Shown piece by piece: positions 32,313 through 41,928 of a DNA stretch of 64,000 bases. A program made the translations under genes and the position numbers. Source of the stretch: Rhodococcus opacus (GTDB lineage: Bacteria; Actinomycetota; Actinomycetes; Mycobacteriales; Mycobacteriaceae); the NCBI RefSeq assembly GCF_012396235.1, contig NZ_JAAXPA010000038.1, positions 1 to 64,000 of the forward strand. The letters run 5' to 3'. Every line of letters starts with the position of its first letter. Positions within the stretch are counted from its first letter, which is position 1. The notes under the pieces were generated by a model that did no database searches, was not told the origin of the DNA, and saw nothing but the letters and a program-made list of their open reading frames with translations.

Positions 32313-33131
32313 GTGAAGGTTGCACAGAAGGTCGCCATCGTGACCGGCGGTGGAGGCGGAATCGGCGGGGCGATCGCGGACCGTCTCGCCGACCAGGGCG
32401 CCAAGGTGCTGGTCGCCGATCTCGACCCGAACGCCGCCGCCGCGGTTGCGGACGGAATCAACGCACGTCACCCCGGAACGGCCGTCGCCGAAGGCGCCGA
32501 CGTCGCGGACGCCGATCAGATCCGCCGCATCATCGATCGCGCGGAGACCGAGTTCGGCCCGGTCGATCTCTACTTCGCCAACGCCGGCATCGCGGGAGCG
32601 CCCGGCCTCGATGCCGACGACGCCGGCTGGGATCTCGCGATCGACGTCAACGTCCGCGCCCACATCCGCGCCGCCCGGCAACTCGTGCCGAAGTGGGTCG
32701 AGCGGGGCGAGGGGTACTTCGTGTCGACCGCGTCCGCGGCCGGGCTCCTCACTCAAATCGGTTCGGCCACCTACGCGGTCACCAAGCACGCGGCCGTCGC
32801 GTTCTCCGAATGGCTGTCGGTCACGTATGGGGACAACGGAGTTCGCGTCAGCTGCCTCTGTCCGATGGGCGTCGAGACGAAGTTGATGCGCTCCGGCGAG
32901 AACTCGGGTGATCCACTCGGCGTCGCGGCCACCCGCGCCGTCGTCTCGGCAGGCGACGTGCTGCAGCCCGAGCAGGTCGCCGACATCGTGCTCGACGCCG
33001 TGGACCGGGAGACGTTCCTGATCCTGCCCCACGAGAGCGTCCTCACCATGTACCGGCAGAAGGGATCCGACTACGACCGCTGGCTGCGCGGGATGCGCCG
33101 CTACCAGAGTTCGCTGCTGGAGCACGCGTGA
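32313..33131 (+). CDS. Short-chain dehydrogenase/reductase
   Basis: A 272-residue classical SDR with cofactor loop TGGGGGIGGAIA (11-22), acidic D36 after strand 2 (VADLD, so NAD+ preferred), FANAGIAG in place of NNAG, catalytic Y154 and K158 in ATYAVTKHA. The GTG at 32313 has GAAGGAGAGG upstream. It is the first gene of the operon and would oxidise a hydroxyacyl-CoA or alcohol intermediate. The last 40 residues (ESVLTMYRQKGSDYDRWLRG) are a subgroup mark seen in CoA-catabolic SDRs. GTGA overlap with the next gene. Confidence 0.9.
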   Translation: MKVAQKVAIVTGGGGGIGGAIADRLADQGAKVLVADLDPNAAAAVADGINARHPGTAVAEGADVADADQIRRIIDRAETEFGPVDLYFANAGIAGAPGLDADDAGWDLAIDVNVRAHIRAARQLVPKWVERGEGYFVSTASAAGLLTQIGSATYAVTKHAAVAFSEWLSVTYGDNGVRVSCLCPMGVETKLMRSGENSGDPLGVAATRAVVSAGDVLQPEQVADIVLDAVDRETFLILPHESVLTMYRQKGSDYDRWLRGMRRYQSSLLEHA

Positions 33132-33940
33132 CCCCCGAGCACGCAGACCTGGTCCTCGCCGAGCGGCGCGGACCGGTCCTGGTGCTGACGTTCAACCGGC
33201 CGGACAAGCTGAACGCCTGGACCGACGACCTCGAGGACCGGTACTTCACGCTGCTCGGCGACGCCGAGGACGACCCGGACGTCCGCGCGATCGTCGTGAC
33301 CGGAGCCGGGCGCGGGTTCTGCGCCGGCGCCGACCTCGGACGCCTGCAGGCCGTCGGTGACGTCTCCGAAGCGGACCTCCTCCGGCCGCGCCCCCGCGAC
33401 CTTCCCGCAACACTGCGCAAACCGCTGATCGGGGCGATCAACGGGGTCGCCGCCGGTCTCGGAATGGTGGAAGCCCTCTACTGCGACGTCCGGTTCGCCT
33501 CGGCGTCCGCCCGGTTCACGACCGCCTTCGCCAAGCGGGGACTGATCGCCGAATACGGCATCTCCTGGCTGCTGCCCCGGCTCGTGGGACGCAGCCGCGC
33601 CACCGACCTGCTGCTGTCGAGCCGCATGGTCGATGCCGAGGAGGCGTTGCGCATCGGACTCGTCGACCACCTCGTGCCGGACGGTTCGGTCGTCGACGCC
33701 GCGGTCGCCTATGCCGAACAGCTGGCGACGCACTGCTCCCCGACGTCGATGGCCGTCATCAAGGACCAATTACAGAACGATGCGGACGGCACCTACGCCG
33801 AGTCCGTGGCCCGAGCGGAAGGCCTGATGTTGCAGGCGTTCCGCGGGGCCGATCTCGTCGAGGGCGTACAGAGTCACCTCGACAAGCGCACACCCACGTT
33901 TCCCTCACTACCCGTCAGGAGTTCCCATGTCCCTGTTTGA
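33128..33940 (+). CDS. Enoyl-CoA hydratase/isomerase family protein
   Basis: A 270-residue crotonase-fold protein with the oxyanion segments [11 protein letters not shown] (64-73) and [12 protein letters not shown] (106-117). The first catalytic glutamate of hydratases is not in its usual place (V114 there, E115 next to it). The second acid is E142 in [14 protein letters not shown], where PaaG-type isomerases have aspartate. It may therefore be an isomerase or a specialised hydratase. GTG start overlapping the SDR stop; its end runs 14 bases into the acyl-CoA dehydrogenase gene. Confidence 0.85.
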   Translation: MTPEHADLVLAERRGPVLVLTFNRPDKLNAWTDDLEDRYFTLLGDAEDDPDVRAIVVTGAGRGFCAGADLGRLQAVGDVSEADLLRPRPRDLPATLRKPLIGAINGVAAGLGMVEALYCDVRFASASARFTTAFAKRGLIAEYGISWLLPRLVGRSRATDLLLSSRMVDAEEALRIGLVDHLVPDGSVVDAAVAYAEQLATHCSPTSMAVIKDQLQNDADGTYAESVARAEGLMLQAFRGADLVEGVQSHLDKRTPTFPSLPVRSSHVPV

Positions 33941-35180
33941 CATCTCGGATCGCGCCCAGCAGTTGCAGATCGATCTGCTGGAGTTCATGGATTCGCATGT
34001 GTATCCGGCGGAGGCGGTGTATGAGGAGCAGATGCGGGAGTCGGGGGATCCGCATTTCCAGCCGCCGGTGTTGGAGGAGTTGAAGGTTGAGGCGCGGCGT
34101 CGGGGGTTGTGGAATCTGTTTCATCCGCATCCGGGGACGGGTGCGGGGTTGACGAATCTCGAGTATGCGCCGTTGGCGGAGATCATGGGGCGCAGTCATA
34201 TTGCGTCGGAGGCGTGTAATTGTAATGCGCCGGATACGGGCAACATGGAGGTGCTCGAGTTGTTCGGTACGGCCGAGCACAAGGAGAAGTATCTGATGCC
34301 GTTGCTGGAGGGGACGATGGCGTCGGCGTTCGCGATGACGGAGCCGGCGGTGGCGAGTTCGGATGCGACGAATGTGGAGTTGTCGATGGTCCGGGACGGT
34401 GACGAGTATGTGCTCAACGGGCGGAAGTGGTTCGCGTCGAATGCGTTGCATCGGAATTGCCGGGTGTTGATCGTGATGGGGAAGACGGATCCGTCGGCGG
34501 CACCGCATCGGCAGCAGTCGATGATGGTGGTGCCGATCGATGCGCCGGGGGTGACGGTGATGCGGGGGTTGCCGGTGTTCGGGTATCAGGATCGTGAGGG
34601 GCATGCGGAGATCGACTTCGCCGATGTTCGGGTGCCGGTCAAGGATGTGTTGAAGGGCGAGGGGGAGGGTTTCGCGATTTCGCAGGCGCGGTTGGGTCCG
34701 GGCCGGATTCATCACTGCATGCGGGCGATCGGGATGGCGGAGCGGGCGTTGGAGTTGATGTGTCGTCGGGCGTCGTCGCGGGTGACGTTCGGGAAGCCGG
34801 TCAGTGAGAATGCGAATATTCAGGATTGGATTGCGGAGGCGCGGATCGAGATCGAGATGATCCGGTTGTTGACGCTGAAGGCGGCGTATCTGATGGATAC
34901 GGTGGGGAACAAGGAGGCGCGGACGGAGATCGCGGCGATCAAGGTGGCGGCTCCGAATATTGCGTTGAAGATTGTGGATCGGGCGATTCAGGTGCACGGT
35001 GGGGCCGGCGTCACCGACGACTTCCCGCTTGCCATGGCCTGGGCGCACCTGCGAACCCTGCGCCTGGCGGACGGTCCCGACGAGGTCCACAAGCGCGCCA
35101 TCGCGCGGCAGGAACTCCGGCAGTACCGCGACACCGCCGTCAGCGCCTCCACCAACGGACACAAGGTTGCGGTGAGCTGA
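33927..35180 (+). CDS. Acyl-CoA dehydrogenase of the ACAD10/11 type
   Basis: A 417-residue FAD flavoprotein. FAD and substrate loops: [19 protein letters not shown] and KWFASNALH. The C-terminal half has [58 protein letters not shown] and [19 protein letters not shown], the pattern of the dehydrogenase part of human ACAD10/11 and bacterial LvaC, which remove phosphate from 4-phosphoacyl-CoA. A separate APH-type kinase lies two genes downstream. From about 33960 to 35005 codons end in T or use TTG, CGG and GGG far more than in the neighbours, then change abruptly. The ATG lies inside the previous gene's end. Confidence 0.88.
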   Translation: MSLFDISDRAQQLQIDLLEFMDSHVYPAEAVYEEQMRESGDPHFQPPVLEELKVEARRRGLWNLFHPHPGTGAGLTNLEYAPLAEIMGRSHIASEACNCNAPDTGNMEVLELFGTAEHKEKYLMPLLEGTMASAFAMTEPAVASSDATNVELSMVRDGDEYVLNGRKWFASNALHRNCRVLIVMGKTDPSAAPHRQQSMMVVPIDAPGVTVMRGLPVFGYQDREGHAEIDFADVRVPVKDVLKGEGEGFAISQARLGPGRIHHCMRAIGMAERALELMCRRASSRVTFGKPVSENANIQDWIAEARIEIEMIRLLTLKAAYLMDTVGNKEARTEIAAIKVAAPNIALKIVDRAIQVHGGAGVTDDFPLAMAWAHLRTLRLADGPDEVHKRAIARQELRQYRDTAVSASTNGHKVAVS

Positions 35181-35181
35181 C

Positions 35182-35956
<775 letters not shown>

Positions 35957-35964
<8 letters not shown>

Positions 35965-36991
35965 CGTGGACGTCGTCGGCATCGACACCGAGGCCGTGAG
36001 CCGCTGGTTCGGCACGCTCGGCATCGACAGTGCCGGACCGCTGACCTTCGACCGGATCGGACTCGGCCAGTCGAACCTCACCTACCTGGTCCAGGACCGG
36101 GCGGGCGGCAGATGGGTGCTCCGGCGTCCACCCCTCGGACACCTGCTGGCGTCGGCCCACGACGTCGCCCGCGAGGCGCGGGTCCTCTCCGCCCTCGAGG
36201 ACACCGTGGTGCCCACCCCGCGGGTGTTCGGACTCACCGACGACCCGGAGGTGAGCGAGGTACCGCTGCTGCTGATGGAGTTCGTCGACGGACAGGTCGT
36301 CGATCGCATGTCGATCGCGGAGTCCCTGACCCAGGAACGCCGCCGGGCGATCGGTCTGTCGCTGCCGCGGACGCTCGCGAAGATCCACGCGGTGGACCTC
36401 GACCGGACCGGGTTGACCGACCTGGCCAGCCACAAGCCGTACGCGCAGCGTCAGCTCAAGCGGTGGTCGGGGCAGTGGGAGAAGTCGAAGACCCGCGAGC
36501 TGCCCGCCCTCGACGACCTGACGCGACGGCTCGCCGCCTCGGTGCCGGAGCAGCGGGAATTGACACTGGTGCACGGCGACTTCCACCTGCGCAACGTCAT
36601 CACCTCCCACGAGACCGGGGAGGTGACCGCGGCCCTGGACTGGGAGTTGTGCACCCTCGGCGACCCCCTCGCCGACGTCGGCAGCCTGCTCGCGTACTGG
36701 CCGGAGCCGGGCGAGACGACCGGCGGCGACTTCCCCGCGTCCACCCTCGACGGTTTCCCGGACCGGGTGGAGATCGCCGGGGTGTACCTCGACGAGACCG
36801 GCCGCGACCCGCAAGCCCTCGCGTTCTGGCACGTCCTCGGCCTGTGGAAGGTCGCGGTCATCGCGGAGGGCGTCATGCGCCGCGCGCGGGACGAACCGCA
36901 GAACAAGGCGGCCGCGGGCACCCCGACCGTCGAGCGCATCGACGACCTGGTGGCCAAGGCGTGCGACATCGCCGCCCGGGCCGGAATCTGA
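35957..36991 (+). CDS. APH-fold kinase, probable 4-hydroxyacyl-CoA kinase (LvaA/ACAD10-like)
   Basis: A 344-residue phosphotransferase of the aminoglycoside-phosphotransferase fold: GLGQSNLTYLV (glycine loop, 35-45), LLMEFVDGQV (hinge), catalytic loop LVHGDFHLRNVI with D208, and metal-binding DWELCTLGDPLADVG (228-242). The CTLGDPLADVG form is that of the kinase part of ACAD10/11 and of LvaA, which phosphorylates 4-hydroxyvaleryl-CoA, rather than antibiotic kinases. The matching dehydrogenase is at 33927. Starts at GTG 35957; GTG 35966 is an alternative. Confidence 0.85.
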
Positions 36992-37013
36992 TCGAACGAC
37001 GATGGAGAAATTC

Positions 37014-37763
37014 ATGAAGAGAACGGCAATCGTCACCGGCGCGGCACGAGGCATCGGTGCCGCGGTGGCGAAGAAACTGGCGAACGACGGGTACGCGGTG
37101 GCCGTGCTCGACCTCGACGAGTCCGCGTGTGCGGCAACCGTCGACGCCATCGAGTCCGCCGGCGGCCGGGCGCTGGCCGTGGGCGCGAACGTCGCCGACG
37201 AGGCGTCGGTCGCCGCGGCGGTCGAGCGGGTGGCGACCGAACTCGGTGCCCCGACGATCCTGATCAACAATGCCGGAATCACCCGCGACAACCTGTTGTT
37301 CAAGATGACCGTCGACGACTGGGACGCGGTCATGAACGTGCACCTGCGCGGTGCGTTCCTGATGTCGCGGGCCGTGCAGCAGCACATGGTCGACGCCGGG
37401 TTCGGGCGCATCGTGAATCTGTCGAGCACGTCCGCGCTCGGTAACCGCGGGCAGGTCAACTACTCCGCCGCCAAGGCGGGCATGCAGGGCTTCACCAAGA
37501 CGCTCGCCATCGAACTGGGCAAGTTCGGTGTCACCGCGAACGCGATCGCGCCCGGCTTCATCGAGACCGAGATGACCGCCGCCACCGCCGAGCGGGTGGG
37601 TGTCGGCTTCGAGGACTTCAAGAAGGCGGCGGCGTCGCAGATCCCGGTGAACCGCGTCGGGCAGCCCGAGGACATCGCCAACACCGCGTCGTTCCTGGCG
37701 AGTGAGGGTGCCGGATTCGTGTCCGGACAAGTGATCTACGTCGCCGGCGGACCGAAGGACTGA
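37014..37763 (+). CDS. Short-chain dehydrogenase/reductase, FabG-like
   Basis: A 249-residue SDR with TGAARGIGAAVAKKL, DLDES after strand 2 (aspartate, NAD+), ILINNAGITRDNLLFKM, the serine in NLSSTSALGN and Y-x3-K in VNYSAAKAGMQGF. The NNAGITRDNLLFKM segment is typical of 3-oxoacyl-ACP/CoA reductases (FabG/PhaB). It would oxidise a 3-hydroxyacyl-CoA in beta-oxidation. The ATG at 37014 is chosen over 37002 because GGAGAA precedes it at good spacing. Confidence 0.9.
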   Translation: MKRTAIVTGAARGIGAAVAKKLANDGYAVAVLDLDESACAATVDAIESAGGRALAVGANVADEASVAAAVERVATELGAPTILINNAGITRDNLLFKMTVDDWDAVMNVHLRGAFLMSRAVQQHMVDAGFGRIVNLSSTSALGNRGQVNYSAAKAGMQGFTKTLAIELGKFGVTANAIAPGFIETEMTAATAERVGVGFEDFKKAAASQIPVNRVGQPEDIANTASFLASEGAGFVSGQVIYVAGGPKD

Positions 37764-37768
37764 GGAAC

Positions 37769-38959
37769 ATGACCACTGACGAACAGGCGATCGCACGCGA
37801 CCTCAGCGATCGCGTCGCGACCCTCGTCGAACAGAACGACCTGTCGGATCCGACCGGGTTCCTCGGAGCCCGATTCGACGCCGGCCTCGCGTGGGTCCAC
37901 TTCCCGCCGGGGCGCGGCGGGCTCGGTCTGCCGCAGAGCTTCCAGGCGCAGGTCGATGCCGAACTCGCTGCCGCCGGAGCGCCCGGTCCGGCCAAGGGCC
38001 GCAACGGGATCGGATTGGGCATGGCCGCGCCGACCATCGCCGCGTTCGGCACCGAGGAACAACAGCAGAAGTACCTGCGGCCGATCTTCACCAGCGAGCA
38101 CATCTACTGCCAGTTGTTCAGCGAACCGGGGGCGGGCTCCGACCTGGCCGCGGTCGCGACGCGAGCCGTCCGTGAGGGTGACGGCTGGATTGTCAACGGG
38201 CAGAAGGTGTGGACGTCGGGGGCGCAGAACGCACAGATGGCGATCCTCGTGGCCCGGACGGATCCGACGGTGCCCAAGCACGCCGGGCTCACGTACTTCC
38301 TGTGCGACATGAGCGATCCCGGTATCGACGTCCGGCCGTTGCGGCAGATCACCGGTGAGGCCGAGTTCAACGAAGTGTTCCTCACCGACGTCCACATTCC
38401 CGATACCGATCGGCTCGGCGACGAGGGGCAGGGCTGGCGGGTGGCCACCGCGACCCTCAACAACGAGCGGGTGGCGATCGGTGGTTCCGCGGCCGCCCGC
38501 GAGAGCGGCATGATCGGACCGGTCGCCCAGGCCTGGCGGGAGCAACCCGAACTCCGCGATCCGGCGATGCACGACGAACTGCTGCGGCTGTGGGTCGAAG
38601 CGGAGGTCGCCCGGCTGACCGGGGAACGCCTGCGGCAACAACTCGAGGCCGGGCAACCCGGCCCGGAGGGATCCGGCCTGAAGCTGGCTTTCGCCCGGCT
38701 CGCGCAGACCATTTCGGGTTTCGACATCGAACTCCACGGCGAGGCCGGGCTGCGGTACGACGACTGGACCATGCGCCGCCCCGACAAGGTCGACTTCACC
38801 GGCCGTGAACCCGGCTACCGGTACCTGCGCGCGAAAGGCAACTCGATCGAGGGCGGCACGTCCGAGATCCTGCGCAACGTCATCGCAGAACGCGTCCTCG
38901 GCCTCCCGCCGGAGCATCGCGTCGACAAGGACATCGCCTGGAAGGACCTGCCCCGATGA
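37769..38959 (+). CDS. Acyl-CoA dehydrogenase (first of a pair)
   Basis: A 396-residue FAD enzyme: LFSEPGAGSDLAAVATRAV (FAD/substrate loop), KVWTSGAQNA, the middle domain ITGEAEFNEVFLTDVHIPD and a C-terminal GNSIEGGTSEILRNVIAERV with the glutamate that can be the base. It starts five bases after the SDR stop and overlaps the next dehydrogenase gene by four bases. Adjacent, unlike ACAD genes in actinobacteria are often the two subunits of an alpha2-beta2 enzyme, as shown for ChsE-type enzymes of cholesterol side-chain oxidation; a heteromer with the product of 38956 is likely. Confidence 0.92.
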   Translation: MTTDEQAIARDLSDRVATLVEQNDLSDPTGFLGARFDAGLAWVHFPPGRGGLGLPQSFQAQVDAELAAAGAPGPAKGRNGIGLGMAAPTIAAFGTEEQQQKYLRPIFTSEHIYCQLFSEPGAGSDLAAVATRAVREGDGWIVNGQKVWTSGAQNAQMAILVARTDPTVPKHAGLTYFLCDMSDPGIDVRPLRQITGEAEFNEVFLTDVHIPDTDRLGDEGQGWRVATATLNNERVAIGGSAAARESGMIGPVAQAWREQPELRDPAMHDELLRLWVEAEVARLTGERLRQQLEAGQPGPEGSGLKLAFARLAQTISGFDIELHGEAGLRYDDWTMRRPDKVDFTGREPGYRYLRAKGNSIEGGTSEILRNVIAERVLGLPPEHRVDKDIAWKDLPR

Positions 38960-40056
38960 GCACCGCAGATCTGCTGTATTCCGACACGGAAGACGCCCTG
39001 CGCGACTCCGTCCGCCGCCTCCTCGCCGACCGCTGCCCACCGGAACTGGTGGTCGGGGCGTACGACCGGGCACCCGCCGACTTCTCCGGAGTGTGGAAAT
39101 CCCTCGCCGTCGAACTCGGACTGGCGGGCCTGCTCGTCCCCGAGGACCTGGGCGGCGCCGGCGCGACCGCACGCGAGGCTGCGGTGGTCATGGAGGAGAT
39201 CGGACGTGCCGTCGCGCCCGTCCCGTACCTTTCCAGCGCCGTACTCGCGACGGTCGCGCTGCTGAAGGCGGGAGACTCGCGAACGGTCGGCGCACTCGCC
39301 GACGGGACGACCACCGGTGCGCTCACGGTCGGGCTCGCGACCGCACCGGGCCGGTTCACCCCGACCGTGCGCCGGGACGGCGACGCCCTGACCGGCACCG
39401 TTACCAGTGTCGCGGGCGTCTCGGAGGCCGACATCCTGATCGTGCCGGTCGAGGGTCCGGGTGGACTCGAACTGCACACGGTTCCCGCCGGCACCGCCGG
39501 CGTCTCGGTCATTTCCGTGCTCGCGCTCGACATGACCCGGCCACTGTCGGATGTCTCGTTCGACGCCGCCGCATCCACCCGCATTGACGACGGCAACGCC
39601 GCGGCGGCGGTCCGTGACGCCCTCGTCGTCGGTGCCGCACTGCTCGCCTCCGAGCAACTCGGGCTTGCGCAGTGGTGCTTCGAGACGACCCTGGCGTACG
39701 TCAAGGAGCGAACCCAGTTCGGCCGCGCCGTCGGGTCGTTCCAGGCGATCAAGCACCGCCTCGCCGACCTGTGGCTCGAGGTCACCTCCGCGGCCGCCGC
39801 TGCCCGCTACGCCGCGGACACTGCCGCCCGGGGCGACGCGGACGCCGAGGTCGCGGCTGCCGTCGCGCAGGCGTACTGCAGTGACGTCGCCGTCCACGCC
39901 GCCGAGGAGTGCGTCCAGCTGCACGGCGGGATCGGCATGACGTGGGAATACCCCGCGCACCTGTATCTGAAGAGGGCGAAGAGCGATCAGCTCGCGTTCG
40001 GCACCGCCTACCGTCACCGCGCGCGCCTCGCCGACCTGATCGACCTGCCCGCGTAA
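38956..40056 (+). CDS. Acyl-CoA dehydrogenase (second of a pair)
   Basis: A 366-residue, shorter ACAD: LLVPEDLGGAGATAREAAV in the N-terminal domain, KERTQFGRAVGSFQAIKH and CVQLHGGIGMTWEYPAHLYLKRAK in the C-terminal domain. The usual FAD loop of the middle domain is poorly kept, with ALTGTVTSVAGVSEAD in its place. That fits a partner subunit with reduced FAD contacts, as in actinobacterial heteromeric ACADs. Its start overlaps the stop of the longer ACAD (ATGA), which favours equal production. Confidence 0.9.
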   Translation: MSTADLLYSDTEDALRDSVRRLLADRCPPELVVGAYDRAPADFSGVWKSLAVELGLAGLLVPEDLGGAGATAREAAVVMEEIGRAVAPVPYLSSAVLATVALLKAGDSRTVGALADGTTTGALTVGLATAPGRFTPTVRRDGDALTGTVTSVAGVSEADILIVPVEGPGGLELHTVPAGTAGVSVISVLALDMTRPLSDVSFDAAASTRIDDGNAAAAVRDALVVGAALLASEQLGLAQWCFETTLAYVKERTQFGRAVGSFQAIKHRLADLWLEVTSAAAAARYAADTAARGDADAEVAAAVAQAYCSDVAVHAAEECVQLHGGIGMTWEYPAHLYLKRAKSDQLAFGTAYRHRARLADLIDLPA

Positions 40057-40091
40057 CCCGAGCCGCACCACCGACAGTCAGGAAGCAATCC

Positions 40092-41075
40092 ATGAAGGCA
40101 TGGCGTGTCCACGAACTCGGCGAGCCGCGCACCGCGCTGCAACTCGAGGAGGTCCCGGATCCGACGGCAGGCCCCGGCCAGGTGCTGGTGAAGGTTCTCG
40201 CCGCACCGGCGAACTTCCCCGACGTGCTGCTGTGCCGCGGCGAATACCAGATCAAGCCGCCGCTGCCGTTCACACCCGGAGTCGAGCTGTGCGGTGACGT
40301 GCTGGAGGTCGGTGACGGCGTGACCCGCTTCGCCGTCGGCGACCGGGTGATCGGCAACCCCAACCTGCCCGGCGGCGGATTCGCCCAGATGGCCGTGATG
40401 GACGAGGCCAACACGTTCGCCGCCCCGTCCGCGCTCGACGACGCCGAGGCGTCGGCGTTGAGCATCGGCTACCAGACGAGCTGGTTCGCCCTGCACCGGC
40501 GCACCCAGCTGAAGCCGGGGGAGACGCTGCTCGTCCATGCCGCCGCGGGCGGAGTGGGCAGCGCCGCAGTGCAATTGGGCAAGGCTGCCGGAGCGAAGGT
40601 GATCGGCGTCGTCGGAGGCTCCGACAAGGTCGAGTACTGCCGCCGGCTGGGGGCGGATCTGGTGATCGACCGGCACACCGACGATTTCGTTCCGCTGGTC
40701 AAGGAATTCACCGGCGGACGCGGCGCGGACGTCGTCTACGACCCGGTCGGCGGCGACGCCTACGCGAAGTCCACCAAGTGCATCGCGTTCGAAGGCCGGA
40801 TCCTGATCATCGGTTTCGCCGGCGGCACCATCCCGACACCCGGCCTCAATCACGCCCTGATCAAGAACTACTCGATCATCGGCCTGCACTGGGGTCTGTA
40901 CAAGCAGTACAACCAGCAGGCGATCGCCGACTGCCACGAGGAACTGACCCGTCTCGCCGACTCCGGTGCGATCACGCCGCTCATCAGCGAGCGGCTCTCG
41001 CTCGCGGACGTCGCCGACGGCATCGGCCGGCTCGGTGACGGCAGCACCGTCGGCCGCCTCGTCTTCCAACCCTGA
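40092..41075 (+). CDS. NADPH:quinone oxidoreductase family protein
   Basis: A 327-residue MDR enzyme: MKAWRVHELGEPRTALQLEE, VLLCRGEYQIKPPLPFTPGV, the cofactor loop VHAAAGGVGSAAVQLGKAAG, VVYDPVGGDAYAKSTK and HWGLYKQYNQQ. It has no zinc ligands. This subgroup (often annotated QorA) is frequent in CoA-catabolic operons of actinobacteria and may reduce an enoyl group or quinone with NADPH. It begins 35 bases after the ACAD pair. Confidence 0.9.
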   Translation: MKAWRVHELGEPRTALQLEEVPDPTAGPGQVLVKVLAAPANFPDVLLCRGEYQIKPPLPFTPGVELCGDVLEVGDGVTRFAVGDRVIGNPNLPGGGFAQMAVMDEANTFAAPSALDDAEASALSIGYQTSWFALHRRTQLKPGETLLVHAAAGGVGSAAVQLGKAAGAKVIGVVGGSDKVEYCRRLGADLVIDRHTDDFVPLVKEFTGGRGADVVYDPVGGDAYAKSTKCIAFEGRILIIGFAGGTIPTPGLNHALIKNYSIIGLHWGLYKQYNQQAIADCHEELTRLADSGAITPLISERLSLADVADGIGRLGDGSTVGRLVFQP

Positions 41076-41086
41076 AGGGAACGCAC

Positions 41087-41875
41087 ATGGACATCGGTTC
41101 GCTGTTCGACGTCGCAGGCAAGACCGTGGTGGTCACCGGAGGTTCGCGGGGTATCGGCCGGATGATCGCGCAAGGATTCGTCCTGGCCGGGGCTACCGTG
41201 ATCATCTCCGCCCGCAAGGCCGAGGCGTGCGAGAAGGCCGCGGCCGAACTGTCCGCCGCCGGGCCGGGGACGTGTCACGCACACCCCGCCGACCTGTCCA
41301 CCGAGGAGGGGATCGAGGGCCTCGTCGCGCGGGTCGCCGAGGTGTCGCCCCGGCTGGACGTCCTGGTGAACAACGCCGGAGCGACGTGGGGTGCGCCGGT
41401 CGACGATTTCCCGGCCGCCGGTTTCGACAAGATCTTCGACATCAACGTCAAGGGCGTGTTCATGCTCACCCAGGCGTTGCTGCCGAGTCTGCGGGCCGCG
41501 GCGACGGACGGTGACCCCGCCCGGGTGATCAACATCGGATCGATCGACGGACTCGTGGTGTCGGGTAGCGAGAACTTCTCGTACGGGGCGAGCAAGGCCG
41601 CGGTCCACATGCTCACCCGCAAGCTCGCAGCGACACTGGCCGCCGAGCGGATCACCGTCAATGCCATTGCCCCCGGACCGTTTCCGAGCAAGATGATGGC
41701 CTTCGTCCTGGACGATCCGGAGCGGAAGGAGGCGGTCGAGGGATCGGTCCCGCTCGGCCGGGTCGGCACCCCGGAAGACGTCGCGGGCACCGCGATCTTC
41801 CTCTCCTCGCGTGCCGGGGCCTACCTCACCGGCACCGTCGTCCCCGTCGACGGCGGGATGTCGGGAACACGCTGA
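41087..41875 (+). CDS. Short-chain dehydrogenase/reductase
   Basis: A 262-residue SDR with TGGSRGIGRMIAQGF, SARK after strand 2 (suggesting NADP), VLVNNAGATWGAPVDDFP, the serine in NIGSIDGLVV and Y-x3-K in FSYGASKAAVHML. The DVLVNNAGATWGAP and GPFPSKMMAF segments are the marks of a subgroup common in fatty acid and steroid operons of mycobacteria and rhodococci. It is the fourth SDR of the operon; the number suggests several alcohol/ketone steps or differing stereochemistry. Confidence 0.9.
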   Translation: MDIGSLFDVAGKTVVVTGGSRGIGRMIAQGFVLAGATVIISARKAEACEKAAAELSAAGPGTCHAHPADLSTEEGIEGLVARVAEVSPRLDVLVNNAGATWGAPVDDFPAAGFDKIFDINVKGVFMLTQALLPSLRAAATDGDPARVINIGSIDGLVVSGSENFSYGASKAAVHMLTRKLAATLAAERITVNAIAPGPFPSKMMAFVLDDPERKEAVEGSVPLGRVGTPEDVAGTAIFLSSRAGAYLTGTVVPVDGGMSGTR

Positions 41876-41928
41876 ACAGCACGTCAGACAGTCGGAACAC
41901 GGAACGAGCGAGAGGCGGTACGGCCGCG

